A stretch of 64,000 bases of DNA from an uncultured Paracoccaceae bacterium. Lineage in GTDB: Bacteria > Pseudomonadota > Alphaproteobacteria > Rhodobacterales > Rhodobacteraceae. The notes beneath the pieces were generated by a model, which saw only the letters and a program-made list of their open reading frames with translations, made no database searches and was not told the DNA's origin. The translations under genes and the position numbers were made by a program. The stretch spans positions 372,001 through 436,000 of the forward strand of contig CANMFL010000002.1 in NCBI GenBank assembly GCA_947497185.1, read 5' to 3'. Positions 1 through 7,489 of this stretch are shown in pieces. The first letter of the stretch is position 1. Every line of letters begins with the position of its first letter.

Positions 1-288
1 TGGGATGCTGTCCAGCAAGGCATCAGTCAGACCCGTCACAGCGTTCGTGGCACCGGGGCCGGATGTGACCAAGGCCACGCCAACTTTACCCGTGGACCGC
101 GCATAGCCTTCAGCCGCGTGAACCGCACCTTGTTCGTGCCGCACGAGGACGTGTTTGATCTGGTTCTGCTGGAAAATTTCGTCGTAGATCGGAAGGACAG
201 CGCCACCGGGATAGCCAAAGACGACTTCCACGCCTTGGTCTACCAAAGCCTGAACTACCATTTTAGCGCCGGTCATGGCTTTTGTCAT
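1..288 (-). CDS. ilvB: Acetolactate synthase large subunit, 5' part only
   Basis: This is the N-terminal 96 residues of the thiamine-diphosphate enzyme that condenses two pyruvates, or pyruvate with 2-oxobutyrate, in branched-chain amino acid synthesis. The protein starts [20 protein letters not shown] and has the family block [14 protein letters not shown]. The conserved glutamate region [15 protein letters not shown] that activates the cofactor follows, then TSGPGATN. The gene runs off the left edge, so the FAD and C-terminal ThDP domains are not seen. The ATG at 288 is preceded by AAGGA about 12 nt upstream. A leader peptide and terminator lie just upstream, which fits amino-acid control. 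The small subunit would be expected outside the window. Confidence 0.95.
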   Translation of the reverse strand, partial: MTKAMTGAKMVVQALVDQGVEVVFGYPGGAVLPIYDEIFQQNQIKHVLVRHEQGAVHAAEGYARSTGKVGVALVTSGPGATNAVTGLTDALLDSIP

Positions 289-328
289 ATCATTCGCGTC
301 CTTCGCGTCAGAGTTTATCGTATCTCAC

Positions 329-362
329 AAAAAAGCCCCCGAAGTTATCGAGGGCGCATGGG
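329..362 (-). terminator. Intrinsic terminator (attenuator) in the ilv leader
   Basis: On the minus strand an 8-bp stem is formed by 348-355 and 335-342 with a 5-nt loop, and six T residues follow at 334-329. It lies between the leader peptide and the acetolactate synthase start, where an attenuator would act. The upstream arm shares two bases (354-355) with the 9-base segment 354-362 that can pair perfectly with 390-398. Terminator and alternative hairpin are therefore partly exclusive. Confidence 0.85.
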
Positions 363-382
363 AAGCTGTTATGGCTTTACCG

Positions 383-430
383 TTACCGGCCCATGCGCGT
401 TATATTCACCACTAGAATGACGATATTCAT
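383..430 (-). CDS. Branched-chain leader peptide MNIVILVVNITRMGR
   Basis: This 15-codon reading frame lies upstream of acetolactate synthase. Seven of the first ten residues are Ile, Val or Leu, as in leader peptides that sense charged branched-chain tRNAs. Its stop codon lies just after the first arm of the alternative hairpin (390-398). An AGGAG-type ribosome binding site is 4-8 nt upstream of the ATG. Inference: ribosome stalling at the Ile/Val/Leu codons lets 390-398 pair with 354-362 and disturbs the terminator, while full translation covers that arm and permits termination. The peptide is too short for ordinary gene callers. Confidence 0.85.
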   Translation of the reverse strand: MNIVILVVNITRMGR

Positions 431-454
431 CTTAGGCTCCTTCGTGTTTGGCCA

Positions 455-483
455 CCCTATGCAGATGAAAAAGGGGGGTCAAC
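455..483 (-). promoter_or_regulatory. Putative sigma-70 promoter for the ilv leader
   Basis: On the minus strand TTGACC (483-478) is followed after 17 nt by ATAGGG (460-455). This would start transcription about 15-20 nt upstream of the leader peptide start codon. The -35 matches well and the -10 only moderately, so this is a positional inference. Confidence 0.4.
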
Positions 484-823
484 GCCTGAAGTGGAGAAAA
501 TGTCGTTTGGGGGCGTTTTTTCGCAACTTTATTTCAGTGAGTGTATTTGGAGGGGTCTGACTAATCCCGCAGCGGTCTTTGTATCGTCAAGCGCAGAGGT
601 TGGTTTTCGCAGGCAGGGCGGCATGATGATTCGCGCTGCGCACCGCTTAATCTCGCGCCGAATGCCTTTGCTTGCTTGGAAAACAGGCGCGGGGCGGCCC
701 AAACAACGGTAAACCACCGCGCATGTCTGCTATGATGGCCACAAAGACGCGCTATCATAGCCAGTGACACTTGCCTGTGGTAGCCGCAGATAACCCAGAT
801 GGAGGCCGCCTCAGCGCGGCGAT
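484..823. other. Intergenic stretch without a convincing gene
   Basis: The small reading frames here overlap each other on both strands and none has protein-like composition or a good ribosome binding site. The one visible structure is an 8-bp inverted repeat, GCTATGAT at 729-736 and ATCATAGC at 754-761, about 65-95 bp before the SHOCT gene. It could be an operator or a stem. Promoters for the flanking divergent genes must lie here. Confidence 0.5.
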
Positions 824-1666
824 ATGAACATGAACACACTGACGGATTACGGCACCAGCGTCGTGACGGACTTGAGCCAACGGTACGGTGTCAGCCAAGA
901 CGCTGTGCGCTGCTTGATGGATGCGGTCAGTCGTGGCGGTGGCACCCAAGCCCAATTCAGCCATCCAGAGATTGGGGGCATGGGCCAATGGTCGTCCGGT
1001 GGTATGACGATGGTTGGCGATATGTTCAACACGGGGCTGCAAGCCTTTGTGTCAAACCTGTGCGGCGAAATCTCGAATGCGTATTTCAACGGTCCGTTCT
1101 ACGCGCCGCTGCCAAAGCCGCAGGGATCGTGGCAAGGCCAGGCCCAAGGTGGCCCATCAATGCAGATGTCCGGCGGGTCTTTTGGGTCGTGGTGGCCTGA
1201 TGAGTTGGGATCGCCGTCGTCGTCAGGATCACAGAACAACCTGTCCTATGCGATTTTCCCGAACACCCGCCGCTTGGCTGTGAATTTGAATGGTGCTGTG
1301 ACGGTATATGACACGGGCGATCACATGATCGGCGGCGTTGGTCAGCAGCAATCGGGCGATGCGTCTTGGACGTTCACCAGCCAGTTCGGGACCGTGTATC
1401 TAAACCAACTGCCTGTGGTCACGGGCGCGGGTCAGTCGCAACCTCAAGCACAGCCGGAACCAATCAATGACCCGGTGCCTGATGTGCCTGTGATGAAGCA
1501 AGCCGAGCCTGATTTTACGCCCCAGACCGCGACCGCGTCGCAAGGGATGATCCATGCCGATGACGTGTTTGCAGCACTCGAAAAACTGGGATCGCTGCAC
1601 GAGATGGGCATTCTGAGCAGTGACGAGTTCCAGACCAAAAAGGCAGAGTTGCTGGCGCGGCTTTAA
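824..1666 (+). CDS. SHOCT-domain protein of unknown function
   Basis: This 280-residue protein has no signal peptide or membrane segment that I can see. The N-terminus has a short helical region (LSQRYGVSQDAVRCLMDAV, about residues 17-35), followed by a Gly/Ser-rich central part. Residues near 140-200 look like a compact beta-rich domain. The last ~35 residues (DVFAALEKLGSLHEMGILSSDEFQ onward) match the SHOCT motif, a short C-terminal helix pair often found in oligomerising proteins. An acidic Pro/Gln-rich linker precedes it. The start is uncertain: ATGs at 824 and 830 are both possible and the only GGAGG lies about 19 nt upstream. The N-terminal role is unknown. Confidence 0.75.
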   Translation: MNMNTLTDYGTSVVTDLSQRYGVSQDAVRCLMDAVSRGGGTQAQFSHPEIGGMGQWSSGGMTMVGDMFNTGLQAFVSNLCGEISNAYFNGPFYAPLPKPQGSWQGQAQGGPSMQMSGGSFGSWWPDELGSPSSSGSQNNLSYAIFPNTRRLAVNLNGAVTVYDTGDHMIGGVGQQQSGDASWTFTSQFGTVYLNQLPVVTGAGQSQPQAQPEPINDPVPDVPVMKQAEPDFTPQTATASQGMIHADDVFAALEKLGSLHEMGILSSDEFQTKKAELLARL

Positions 1667-1774
1667 GCTGTTTGGCTTACGGTTGGGTCATCATTGCAGG
1701 ATGCGCCTGATTGTTTCACTATTCACGGAGCCTGTTCATCTAGGCTGAGTGGTTTGCGGAGACTGAGGCGCGTT

Positions 1775-2404
1775 ATGACCGAAACGATTGTTGATCTCGA
1801 AACGTGGCCGCGTGCTGCACAGTTTCAATGGTTCCGCAGCTATGACCGCCCGCATTACGCCACCACGTCGCGGCTGGATGTTACGCATCTGCTAGCAAGA
1901 CGCGATGCGGCGGAGATCAATGTCTACCGCGCCAGCTTGTTCGCGATATCCAAGGGGCTTCATGCGGTGCCGGAATTGCTGATGCGGTTTCGCGGCGATA
2001 CGGTTGTGCATCACGCGCAGGTCGATCTGTCGATGCCTGTCCCCACGGCGCGGGGCAGCTATAATTATGCCTATGTGCCGTATACGCCTGATTTCGCGGA
2101 TTTTGATGCCGCAACCAAAGCGATCCTGACCAAGACCGCCGACACCGACGATCTGAACGCTGTGGGCGAAGGCAAGGACAACGTCGCGTTTTTGTCCTGT
2201 ATGCCGTGGCTGGATTACACGTCGATCAACAACGCAATGCCGTATAAAGACGACTGCATTCCGCGGGTGAATTGGGGCAAATACGTCCCCGAAAGCGATG
2301 CATGGAAAATGGCGATGACGTTGGAAGTGCATCACGCATTGGTCGACGGACAGCATGTGGGTGCATTTTTTCAAGCTGTTCAGGACGCCTTGGACGCGAT
2401 TTAG
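1775..2404 (+). CDS. CAT-like acyltransferase (chloramphenicol acetyltransferase superfamily)
   Basis: This 209-residue protein has the signature of type A chloramphenicol acetyltransferases. HHALVDGQHVG near the C-terminus corresponds to the catalytic HHxxxDG motif, and the N-terminal FRSYDRPHYATTSRLDVT resembles the family's first strands. The length fits (about 210-220). The ATG at 1775 is chosen because GAGG lies 7-10 nt upstream; the reading frame extends further upstream without family-like sequence. Chromosomal homologues are common and the substrate cannot be read from sequence, so antibiotic resistance should not be assumed. It lies between the SHOCT gene and rpiB in the same direction. 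Confidence 0.85.
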   Translation: MTETIVDLETWPRAAQFQWFRSYDRPHYATTSRLDVTHLLARRDAAEINVYRASLFAISKGLHAVPELLMRFRGDTVVHHAQVDLSMPVPTARGSYNYAYVPYTPDFADFDAATKAILTKTADTDDLNAVGEGKDNVAFLSCMPWLDYTSINNAMPYKDDCIPRVNWGKYVPESDAWKMAMTLEVHHALVDGQHVGAFFQAVQDALDAI

Positions 2405-2479
2405 CGCGGGCTTGGCTGGACCTGTGGCGGGCCTGTGGCTATTGGGGGGTGAACCTTGTTTTATTGATGGACCATTGCC

Positions 2480-2971
2480 ATGACTGTTGCCAACCGTATC
2501 GTTCTTTCCAGTGATCACGCAGATATCGCGATGCGCCAAGCGATAGCCGAACATATCACGGCCAGAGGGTATCAAGTTGTGGACATTGGCCCGACGACTT
2601 CTGAGAGCACACATTACCCCAAGCACGGCGAAGAAGCCGCCCGCATGGTTGCATCCGGTGATTGCGATCTGGGTGTGATCCTGTGCGGCACAGGCCAAGG
2701 CATCATGATGGCTGCAAACAAAGTTGACGGCATCCGCTGCGGCGTTTGCATGGACACGTTTTCGGCGCGGATGATCCGCGAGCATAACAATGCGAATATG
2801 CTGTCGCTGGGTGCGCGTGTTGTGGGCATGGGCCTTGCGCTAGAGATCGTTGATGCGTTTCTGGATGCGGAATTTGAAGGCGGACGTCATGCGACCCGTG
2901 TTGATATGATTATCGAGATTGAAAAATCCCAAGCCGGTGCGAAATCAGGCATTCGCGGCTGGTTCAGCTAA
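2480..2971 (+). CDS. rpiB: Ribose-5-phosphate isomerase B family (RpiB/LacAB)
   Basis: This 163-residue protein belongs to the RpiB/LacA/LacB sugar-phosphate isomerase family, which interconverts ribose 5-phosphate and ribulose 5-phosphate in the pentose phosphate pathway. Visible motifs are SSDHAD near the N-terminus (residues 10-15) and the anion-hole block CGTGQGIMMAANK with Cys69 as likely catalytic thiol. The block REHNNANMLSLGARVVG follows. It is slightly longer than the ~150-residue norm because of a C-terminal tail. No strong ribosome binding site precedes the ATG. Activity on allose 6-phosphate or another sugar phosphate is possible. Confidence 0.9.
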   Translation: MTVANRIVLSSDHADIAMRQAIAEHITARGYQVVDIGPTTSESTHYPKHGEEAARMVASGDCDLGVILCGTGQGIMMAANKVDGIRCGVCMDTFSARMIREHNNANMLSLGARVVGMGLALEIVDAFLDAEFEGGRHATRVDMIIEIEKSQAGAKSGIRGWFS

Positions 2972-2997
2972 GAACGACGGCTATCGCGGGGCTATGC

Positions 2998-3020
2998 GGT
3001 GCGATGTTGCGCATCGCACC
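2998..3020. terminator. Hairpin between convergent rpiB and tetR genes
   Basis: GGTGCGATG (2998-3006) and CATCGCACC (3012-3020) form a perfect 9-bp stem with a 5-nt loop, flanked by partly complementary G- and C-rich runs. It lies between two convergent genes and probably ends transcription from both sides. It lacks a clear T run. Confidence 0.6.
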
Positions 3021-3025
3021 CCGCG

Positions 3026-3613
3026 TTAACACGTGGGGCAGAGCCACGCATCAAGGTAGACCGAGAGCCTGCTTTCGACGTTTTGGCCACGATGCAGAAT
3101 GCAAAAGCTGAGTGCCACGGCATTGATGCAAAACGACTGGATGCCCTCTGACAGCAGATCGGCTGAAATATCTTTCCTAAAGGGGCTGTCGGCCATGAGG
3201 CCCACCAAAATGCGGTCATGTCTGTAAAGCGTGGTCGCAATTTTCCCGATATCCTCGACGGCCAGCGCCCCTGACAGACGCAGAAACACATCAAAAATAT
3301 AGCGTTCACTTGAAATAAAGTGCAGCAATGGCTTTGTGATTGCGATCAGGTCGTCGACTGACGTGACGCGGGACGTCTTTTCCATGTCATCAAGCAGTGC
3401 GTCGATGTGGTCCCCGATGAGGATGTCCATCAGCGCGTCTTTGTCTTCGAAATGCGCGAAGAAAGTTCCCTTGGCGACATGCGCTGCAGCCACGACGTCT
3501 TCGACGCGCAGTGCGTCATATCCAGCATCCGCAACAATCTTGCGTGCGGCAGTTGCGCGGGCAGGTGGGGCGTAGCTGCTGTTCGTAGACGAGAGATCAA
3601 GTGCAGGTGCCAA
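3026..3613 (-). CDS. TetR-family transcriptional regulator, TTG start
   Basis: This 195-residue protein has an N-terminal helix-turn-helix typical of TetR repressors: AARKIVADAGYDALRVEDVV, then AAAHVAKGTFFAHFEDKDAL. An all-helical ligand-binding region follows. The only upstream start in frame is TTG at 3613, because a TGA lies two codons before it. That start sits inside a 34-bp palindrome. The gene is downstream of the YghU-type gene on the same strand with only 30 bp between them, so the two may be co-transcribed and the GST regulated by this protein. The N-terminus before the HTH is about 20 residues of low-complexity sequence, so a shorter or unusual start cannot be excluded. Confidence 0.85.
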   Translation of the reverse strand: MAPALDLSSTNSSYAPPARATAARKIVADAGYDALRVEDVVAAAHVAKGTFFAHFEDKDALMDILIGDHIDALLDDMEKTSRVTSVDDLIAITKPLLHFISSERYIFDVFLRLSGALAVEDIGKIATTLYRHDRILVGLMADSPFRKDISADLLSEGIQSFCINAVALSFCILHRGQNVESRLSVYLDAWLCPTC

Positions 3614-3637
3614 GCGTCAATCGACGCTTGGCACCTG
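3604..3637. repeat. 34-bp perfect palindrome over the tetR start
   Basis: Arms 3604-3618 and 3623-3637 are perfectly complementary over 15 bp around the 4-nt centre AATC. The sequence covers the TTG start of the TetR gene and the gap after the GST gene. It may be an operator for the TetR protein, an mRNA hairpin limiting tetR translation, or a terminator for the GST message, although no T run follows. Confidence 0.8.
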
Positions 3638-3643
3638 GGTGAT

Positions 3644-4507
3644 TTATTCAGCGTCGGCTGGTTTGATTTTGTCCCACGTTTGGGTTTCAAAATCGGATCC
3701 GTCATGCCGTTCGCGCAACTGGCCGTCTTCGTCGCCCCATGCGCGGTTCACCATTTTACCACGGATCACGGCAGGACGGGCTGCGATTTCGTCGACCCAG
3801 CGGTTCACGTTTTTATAAGACGCGGTGTCGAGGAATTCGGCAGCGTCATAGACCGTGCCTTGCACAACTGCGCCGTACCACGGGAAGGTCGCAATGTCGG
3901 CGATGGAATAGTCGTCGCCGCCCAAGAATTTGCTTTCGCCCAAGCGCCGGTCCAGCACGTCGAGCTGGCGTTTGACCTCCATTGCGAAACGGTTGATCGG
4001 GTACTCGAATTTCTCGGGTGCATAGGCGTAGAAGTGGCCAAAGCCGCCGCCCAAATATGGTGCAGAACCTTGCAGCCAGAACAACCAGTTCAGCGTTTCC
4101 GTGCGGGCCTGTGGATCGGATGGCAGGAAGGCCCCGAATTTCTCGGCCAGATACAACAAGATCGCGCCGGATTCGAAAATGCGCGAGCCAGTGGTTTCGT
4201 CAAACAGCGCAGGGATTTTCGAGTTCGGGTTCACGTCCACAAAGCCGGACCCGAATTGGTCGCCGTCGTTAATGTTAATCATCCAAGCGTCGTATTCCGC
4301 GCCTGTGTGACCTGCGGCGAGCAGTTCTTCGAACATGATCGTGACTTTGACGCCGTTGGGCGTTGCGAGCGAATACAGCTGGAACGGGTGTTTACCGACT
4401 TGGCGGTCTTTGTCGTGTGTCGGGCCTGCGATGGGGCGGTTGATCGAGGCGAACTTGCCGCCGCTTTCGGCGTCCCATGTCCAAACTTTAGGGGGCGTAT
4501 ATGTCAT
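3644..4507 (-). CDS. yghU: YghU-type glutathione S-transferase / disulfide-bond oxidoreductase
   Basis: This 287-residue protein matches the Nu-class GST YghU, a cytosolic enzyme with glutathione-dependent disulfide-bond reductase activity. An N-terminal extension leads to FQLYSLATPNGVKVTIMFEELL. The thioredoxin-like domain with GSGFVDVNPNSKIPAL and RIFESGAILLYLAEKFG follows, then the helical GST domain with DYSIADIATFPW. Length and architecture agree with the family (about 288). It is upstream of the TetR gene on the same strand, which suggests regulated expression, perhaps in response to an electrophile. Confidence 0.93.
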   Translation of the reverse strand: MTYTPPKVWTWDAESGGKFASINRPIAGPTHDKDRQVGKHPFQLYSLATPNGVKVTIMFEELLAAGHTGAEYDAWMININDGDQFGSGFVDVNPNSKIPALFDETTGSRIFESGAILLYLAEKFGAFLPSDPQARTETLNWLFWLQGSAPYLGGGFGHFYAYAPEKFEYPINRFAMEVKRQLDVLDRRLGESKFLGGDDYSIADIATFPWYGAVVQGTVYDAAEFLDTASYKNVNRWVDEIAARPAVIRGKMVNRAWGDEDGQLRERHDGSDFETQTWDKIKPADAE

Positions 4508-4815
4508 GTCGTGTCCTTTTGCAGCTGTATCGCGTGTCTGTGTCGGACCATAGACGTGGGGTGAGGGGCGTCAATTCGCTAGGGTGAAATGCAACGGATG
4601 GGTCACGCTTTCGTGCGCTTCGCTGCGGCGGCGTCTCGCAGCGCGACCGCAAGGCCAGCCGTTTTTTTTATCGCAAAGGTGGTTAATTTTTCTGCCATGA
4701 CCGCGACGGGAATTTGTAGTGCTGCCGTATAAGCAGTATAGGTGGGCGTAGATCGGGGCAAAATGTGCTCGGATGCGTTACTAGTTAAATTGCGGTCGCA
4801 AAGGATACCGACGAT
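4508..4815. other. Divergent intergenic region, no convincing gene
   Basis: This 308-bp region separates the divergent YghU-type and YHYH genes and should hold both promoters. A minus-strand frame of 31 codons (4603-4698) exists but has no ribosome binding site and is not called. A GC-rich hairpin near 4619-4641 is followed only at some distance by eight T residues, so it is not a good terminator. Confidence 0.4.
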
Positions 4816-5811
4816 ATGTCTAACAGAACTCTTTATGGGACAGCCGCCGTGGCGGTCTTGGTCGCTGCGGCGACGCTCTCTTTTTCGGCGTTGAATGCGC
4901 AAGACGGTGCAAGTGCCAGTGTGAACACTGCGTCGGCTGTTGAGGCTGCGGCATGGTCGGACAATGTGACCATCACGATGGACACCGACGCGAATACGTT
5001 TCGGTTTGAATCCGACGGTATCCCGAGCCACGGTTTTGCTGAGAAATATCTGATCCCGACCGATCCCACCGATCAGCCGTTTGAAGACAAGCCCATCGAA
5101 TTTTTTGATGTCGTGAGTTCCGCTGATTATTTCAAAGACTCCCCCGTTGATACGACGATCACGACGCTGCCCGTTTATGCGGACACCGTGACGGATACGT
5201 CGCTGGGCCGGATTGGTGTCGCCTTAAGCGGTGCGCAAATCTTTAACGATTACGAGAATTTTGAACGCAGTGTTGTCGCGCTGGACGATCAGGTTGTCCA
5301 CGATCACGTCGCGTTTTTGGACGAATGCAACGGCCACACGCTAGTTGACGGGACTGAATACCACTACCACGGTATTCCGGTTTGTATCACCGAAGGACTA
5401 GAGCAGGCGGACGCGCATTCTGTGATGATCGGCGTGCTGGAAGACGGCTTTCCGGTCTATGGTAATCAGGGTGCTGGTGGTGCGATTGTGACGAACGCTG
5501 ATCTGGACGAATGTAGCGGCCACGTTGATGTGACGCCGGAATTCCCAGAGGGCATTTACCATTATCACCTGACCGCTGACGAAGCCCCTTATATGATTGA
5601 TTGCTACCACGGCGAGGTCGAAGTCGCAGACATGGGTCCGCAGGGCGGCGCGCCTGATTTTAGTGCTGTGGCCACGCAACTGGGTGTGACGCAGGATGCG
5701 CTGATGGACGCGCTTGGCGACGCAATGCCGCCAGACTTTGCCGCGGCTGCTGAGGCTTTGGGTATCAGTGAAGACGTTTTGCGTGCAGCTATGCCAGCAC
5801 CTGGTCAGTAA
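4816..5811 (+). CDS. Exported YHYH-domain protein
   Basis: This 331-residue protein has an N-terminal signal peptide (hydrophobic residues about 8-26, ending SALNAQ). The body carries two exact YHYH motifs, at about residues 182-185 (EYHYHGIPVC) and 248-251 (IYHYHLT). His-rich segments HDHVAFLDECNGH and DCYHGEVEV and several Cys accompany them. This is the YHYH domain, found in secreted proteins of unknown function and often suspected of metal binding. The C-terminal ~60 residues contain two similar helical repeats (LGVTQDALMDALGDAM and LGISEDVLRAAM). The next gene starts 12 bp later and encodes another small exported Met/His-rich protein, so the pair probably forms an operon. Confidence 0.85.
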   Translation: MSNRTLYGTAAVAVLVAAATLSFSALNAQDGASASVNTASAVEAAAWSDNVTITMDTDANTFRFESDGIPSHGFAEKYLIPTDPTDQPFEDKPIEFFDVVSSADYFKDSPVDTTITTLPVYADTVTDTSLGRIGVALSGAQIFNDYENFERSVVALDDQVVHDHVAFLDECNGHTLVDGTEYHYHGIPVCITEGLEQADAHSVMIGVLEDGFPVYGNQGAGGAIVTNADLDECSGHVDVTPEFPEGIYHYHLTADEAPYMIDCYHGEVEVADMGPQGGAPDFSAVATQLGVTQDALMDALGDAMPPDFAAAAEALGISEDVLRAAMPAPGQ

Positions 5812-5823
5812 GACCGCAAGCCT

Positions 5824-6342
5824 ATGGAAAAGATAGCTTATCTTGTGATCGGGGCCGCCTTTGCGGTGGTCCTGATGACGCTTTTGCCGATGGCCCAGAT
5901 GACGGCGTCGCTGCCCGCTGACGGGGGCGATATGTCCGGTATGGAAATGGATGCCTCAGAGATGTCGCAGATGGGTGCGATGCACCAGCATCCGCCACGC
6001 GAGGTGTCGCCTGATCTGCCCGTGCCGAGCCTGACACATCTGATGTTTCCAGATGCGATGGACGGCTACAACATCCAGATTTTGCCGCGCAATTTCACCT
6101 TTACGCCTGCCGCGATTAACCGTCCTGCGCAGGACAACGAAGGCCACGCCCATGTCTATGTGAACGGTGTGAAAATCGCGCGGGTGTATGCTGCGTGGTA
6201 TCATTTGCCGAGCGCTGTGCTGCAGGCGGGCGACAACGATGTGACCGTGACGTTGAACGCCAATGATCACAGCGAATGGAGCGAGAATGGCGTCGTCATT
6301 TCGTCCACTGTTGTTGTGCAGGGACCGGATCAGACGCCGTAA
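5824..6342 (+). CDS. Exported Met/His-rich protein, possible metal binder
   Basis: This 172-residue protein has an N-terminal hydrophobic signal or anchor (residues about 5-30). A strongly Met-rich stretch follows (DMSGMEMDASEMSQMGAMHQH, roughly 36-56). The rest looks like a beta-sandwich, with GHAHVYVNGVKIARVYAAWYHLP in the middle and NDVTVTLNANDHSEW near the end. Met-rich plus His-rich periplasmic segments are typical of copper-handling proteins, so a copper role is plausible, but I do not recognise a named family. It follows the YHYH gene after 12 bp and is probably translated from the same message. Confidence 0.75.
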   Translation: MEKIAYLVIGAAFAVVLMTLLPMAQMTASLPADGGDMSGMEMDASEMSQMGAMHQHPPREVSPDLPVPSLTHLMFPDAMDGYNIQILPRNFTFTPAAINRPAQDNEGHAHVYVNGVKIARVYAAWYHLPSAVLQAGDNDVTVTLNANDHSEWSENGVVISSTVVVQGPDQTP

Positions 6343-6343
6343 A

Positions 6344-6754
6344 TCAGGTCGCGTTGGATTGCAGCTCTGCGAGGACGTCTAGCGCCTTTTGGCTCAAATC
6401 TGACGGCACAAAAACGTGGTCGTGGTGGAATGCCGCGATCATGTTGCAGGGGATATTTGCAGCCCCCAGTGCGGCGGATACGGCGGCTGTTAGCCCGACA
6501 CCTTCGAGCGAAGAATACACGTTCAGCGTGATGCAGCGCATTGGGTGATCCGCGTCGAGGCCGAGCGTTTCGGCAACATCTACGGGGATCAGAAATGACA
6601 TGCCTTCGGCCTCTTTGAATGTTCCGATTGTGTGCGGCCAGAGCGATTTCATCAGGTCGGGGTCGGTCGTCGAGGTGAACACAAAGACGCCCGGTGTCAG
6701 CGTGGGCGTCATGCCAGAAATCATATCGTGGGCTGTGTGGGCGACTTTTGACAT
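6344..6754 (-). CDS. ACT-domain protein (DUF2241-like)
   Basis: This 136-residue cytosolic protein has the layout of small ACT-domain proteins: an N-terminal module (TPGVFVFTSTTDPDLMKSLW), then an ACT-like fold with GVGLTAAVSAALGAANIPCNMIAAFHHDHVFVP. ACT domains bind small ligands, usually amino acids, but nothing here identifies one. It is convergent with the Met/His-rich gene, with a single base between the stop codons. Confidence 0.85.
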   Translation of the reverse strand: MSKVAHTAHDMISGMTPTLTPGVFVFTSTTDPDLMKSLWPHTIGTFKEAEGMSFLIPVDVAETLGLDADHPMRCITLNVYSSLEGVGLTAAVSAALGAANIPCNMIAAFHHDHVFVPSDLSQKALDVLAELQSNAT

Positions 6755-6856
6755 TGCGGCTTCCTGTGCGAAGTTCGGTTAATGTCTACCTCACACGCCC
6801 AAGGCGTGGAAGGTTTGTGTGTGGCGGGGGCGTTTCGTACCCCGTCGCGCCTCGTC

Positions 6857-7489
6857 TTAGCGTCCGGTGCCTTGCAGAACGCCGTGTTCCATCGCGTAGC
6901 GCGTCAGTCCTGCGGTACTGGAAATCCCGAGCTTGCGTTTGATGTTGTTGCGGTGCGTCTCGACGGTCCGAACCGAAATATCGAGCGTCGCGGCCACGTC
7001 TTTGTTGGTTTTGCCCTGCGCGAGTTCCAGCAGGATCGTTTGTTCCCGCCCTGTGAGCGGTTCGCGCCCGTCCGCGATGCGCGGCGACAACGATGTTTTC
7101 GCCCCCGTACACAGGTATTCGCCGCCCGCCATCAAGATTTCAATCGCGGTTTTGATTTCTTCGGTTGGTACGTCTTTTAGTACATAGCCTTTGGCCCCGT
7201 GCGACAGTGCAGAGTTGATATATTCAGGGCTGTCATGCATCGACAGGATCAGAATGCGGGTTTCGGGGCATTTTTCGAGGATCATTTCGGTCGCGTTCAA
7301 GCCGCTGATACCGGGCATGTTGAGGTCCATCAGAATGACATCGGGCGCCAGTTGGCAGACCTGGTCTATCGCTTCGCGCCCGCTGTTCAAGGCCCCGACA
7401 ATCGTGATGTCGTCATAGCTTTCGAGGATGGCTTGGATGCCTTCCGTGATCATCGGGTGATCATCAACGATTAAAACGCGGGCGTTCAT
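6857..7489 (-). CDS. LuxR/NarL-type response regulator
   Basis: This 210-residue protein has a receiver domain (phospho-acceptor aspartate in VILMDLNMPGISG) and a C-terminal LuxR-type helix-turn-helix (LTGREQTILLELAQGKTNKD, then AATLDISVRTVETHRNNIKR). The start overlaps the stop of the upstream histidine kinase by 4 bp, so the two form one two-component system. The kinase is divergent from a TRAP transporter operon, whose promoter is the most likely target. Confidence 0.95.
   Translation of the reverse strand: MNARVLIVDDHPMITEGIQAILESYDDITIVGALNSGREAIDQVCQLAPDVILMDLNMPGISGLNATEMILEKCPETRILILSMHDSPEYINSALSHGAKGYVLKDVPTEEIKTAIEILMAGGEYLCTGAKTSLSPRIADGREPLTGREQTILLELAQGKTNKDVAATLDISVRTVETHRNNIKRKLGISSTAGLTRYAMEHGVLQGTGR

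Noticed and set aside
1775..2404. Chloramphenicol resistance gene
   Set aside because: Only the superfamily motif is visible; chromosomal CAT-like proteins often have other substrates, so the resistance call is not supported.
1892..2785. 297-codon minus-strand frame
   Set aside because: It is antisense to the CAT-like and rpiB genes and has no protein-like motif.
3407..4564. 385-codon plus-strand frame across the YghU-type gene
   Set aside because: It lies antisense to a clear GST, has no family features and is rich in Cys/Arg/Val as shadow frames are in GC-rich DNA.
4603..4698. 31-codon minus-strand frame MAEKLTTFAIKKTAGLAVAL...
   Set aside because: The composition is plausible, but there is no ribosome binding site and no supporting context.
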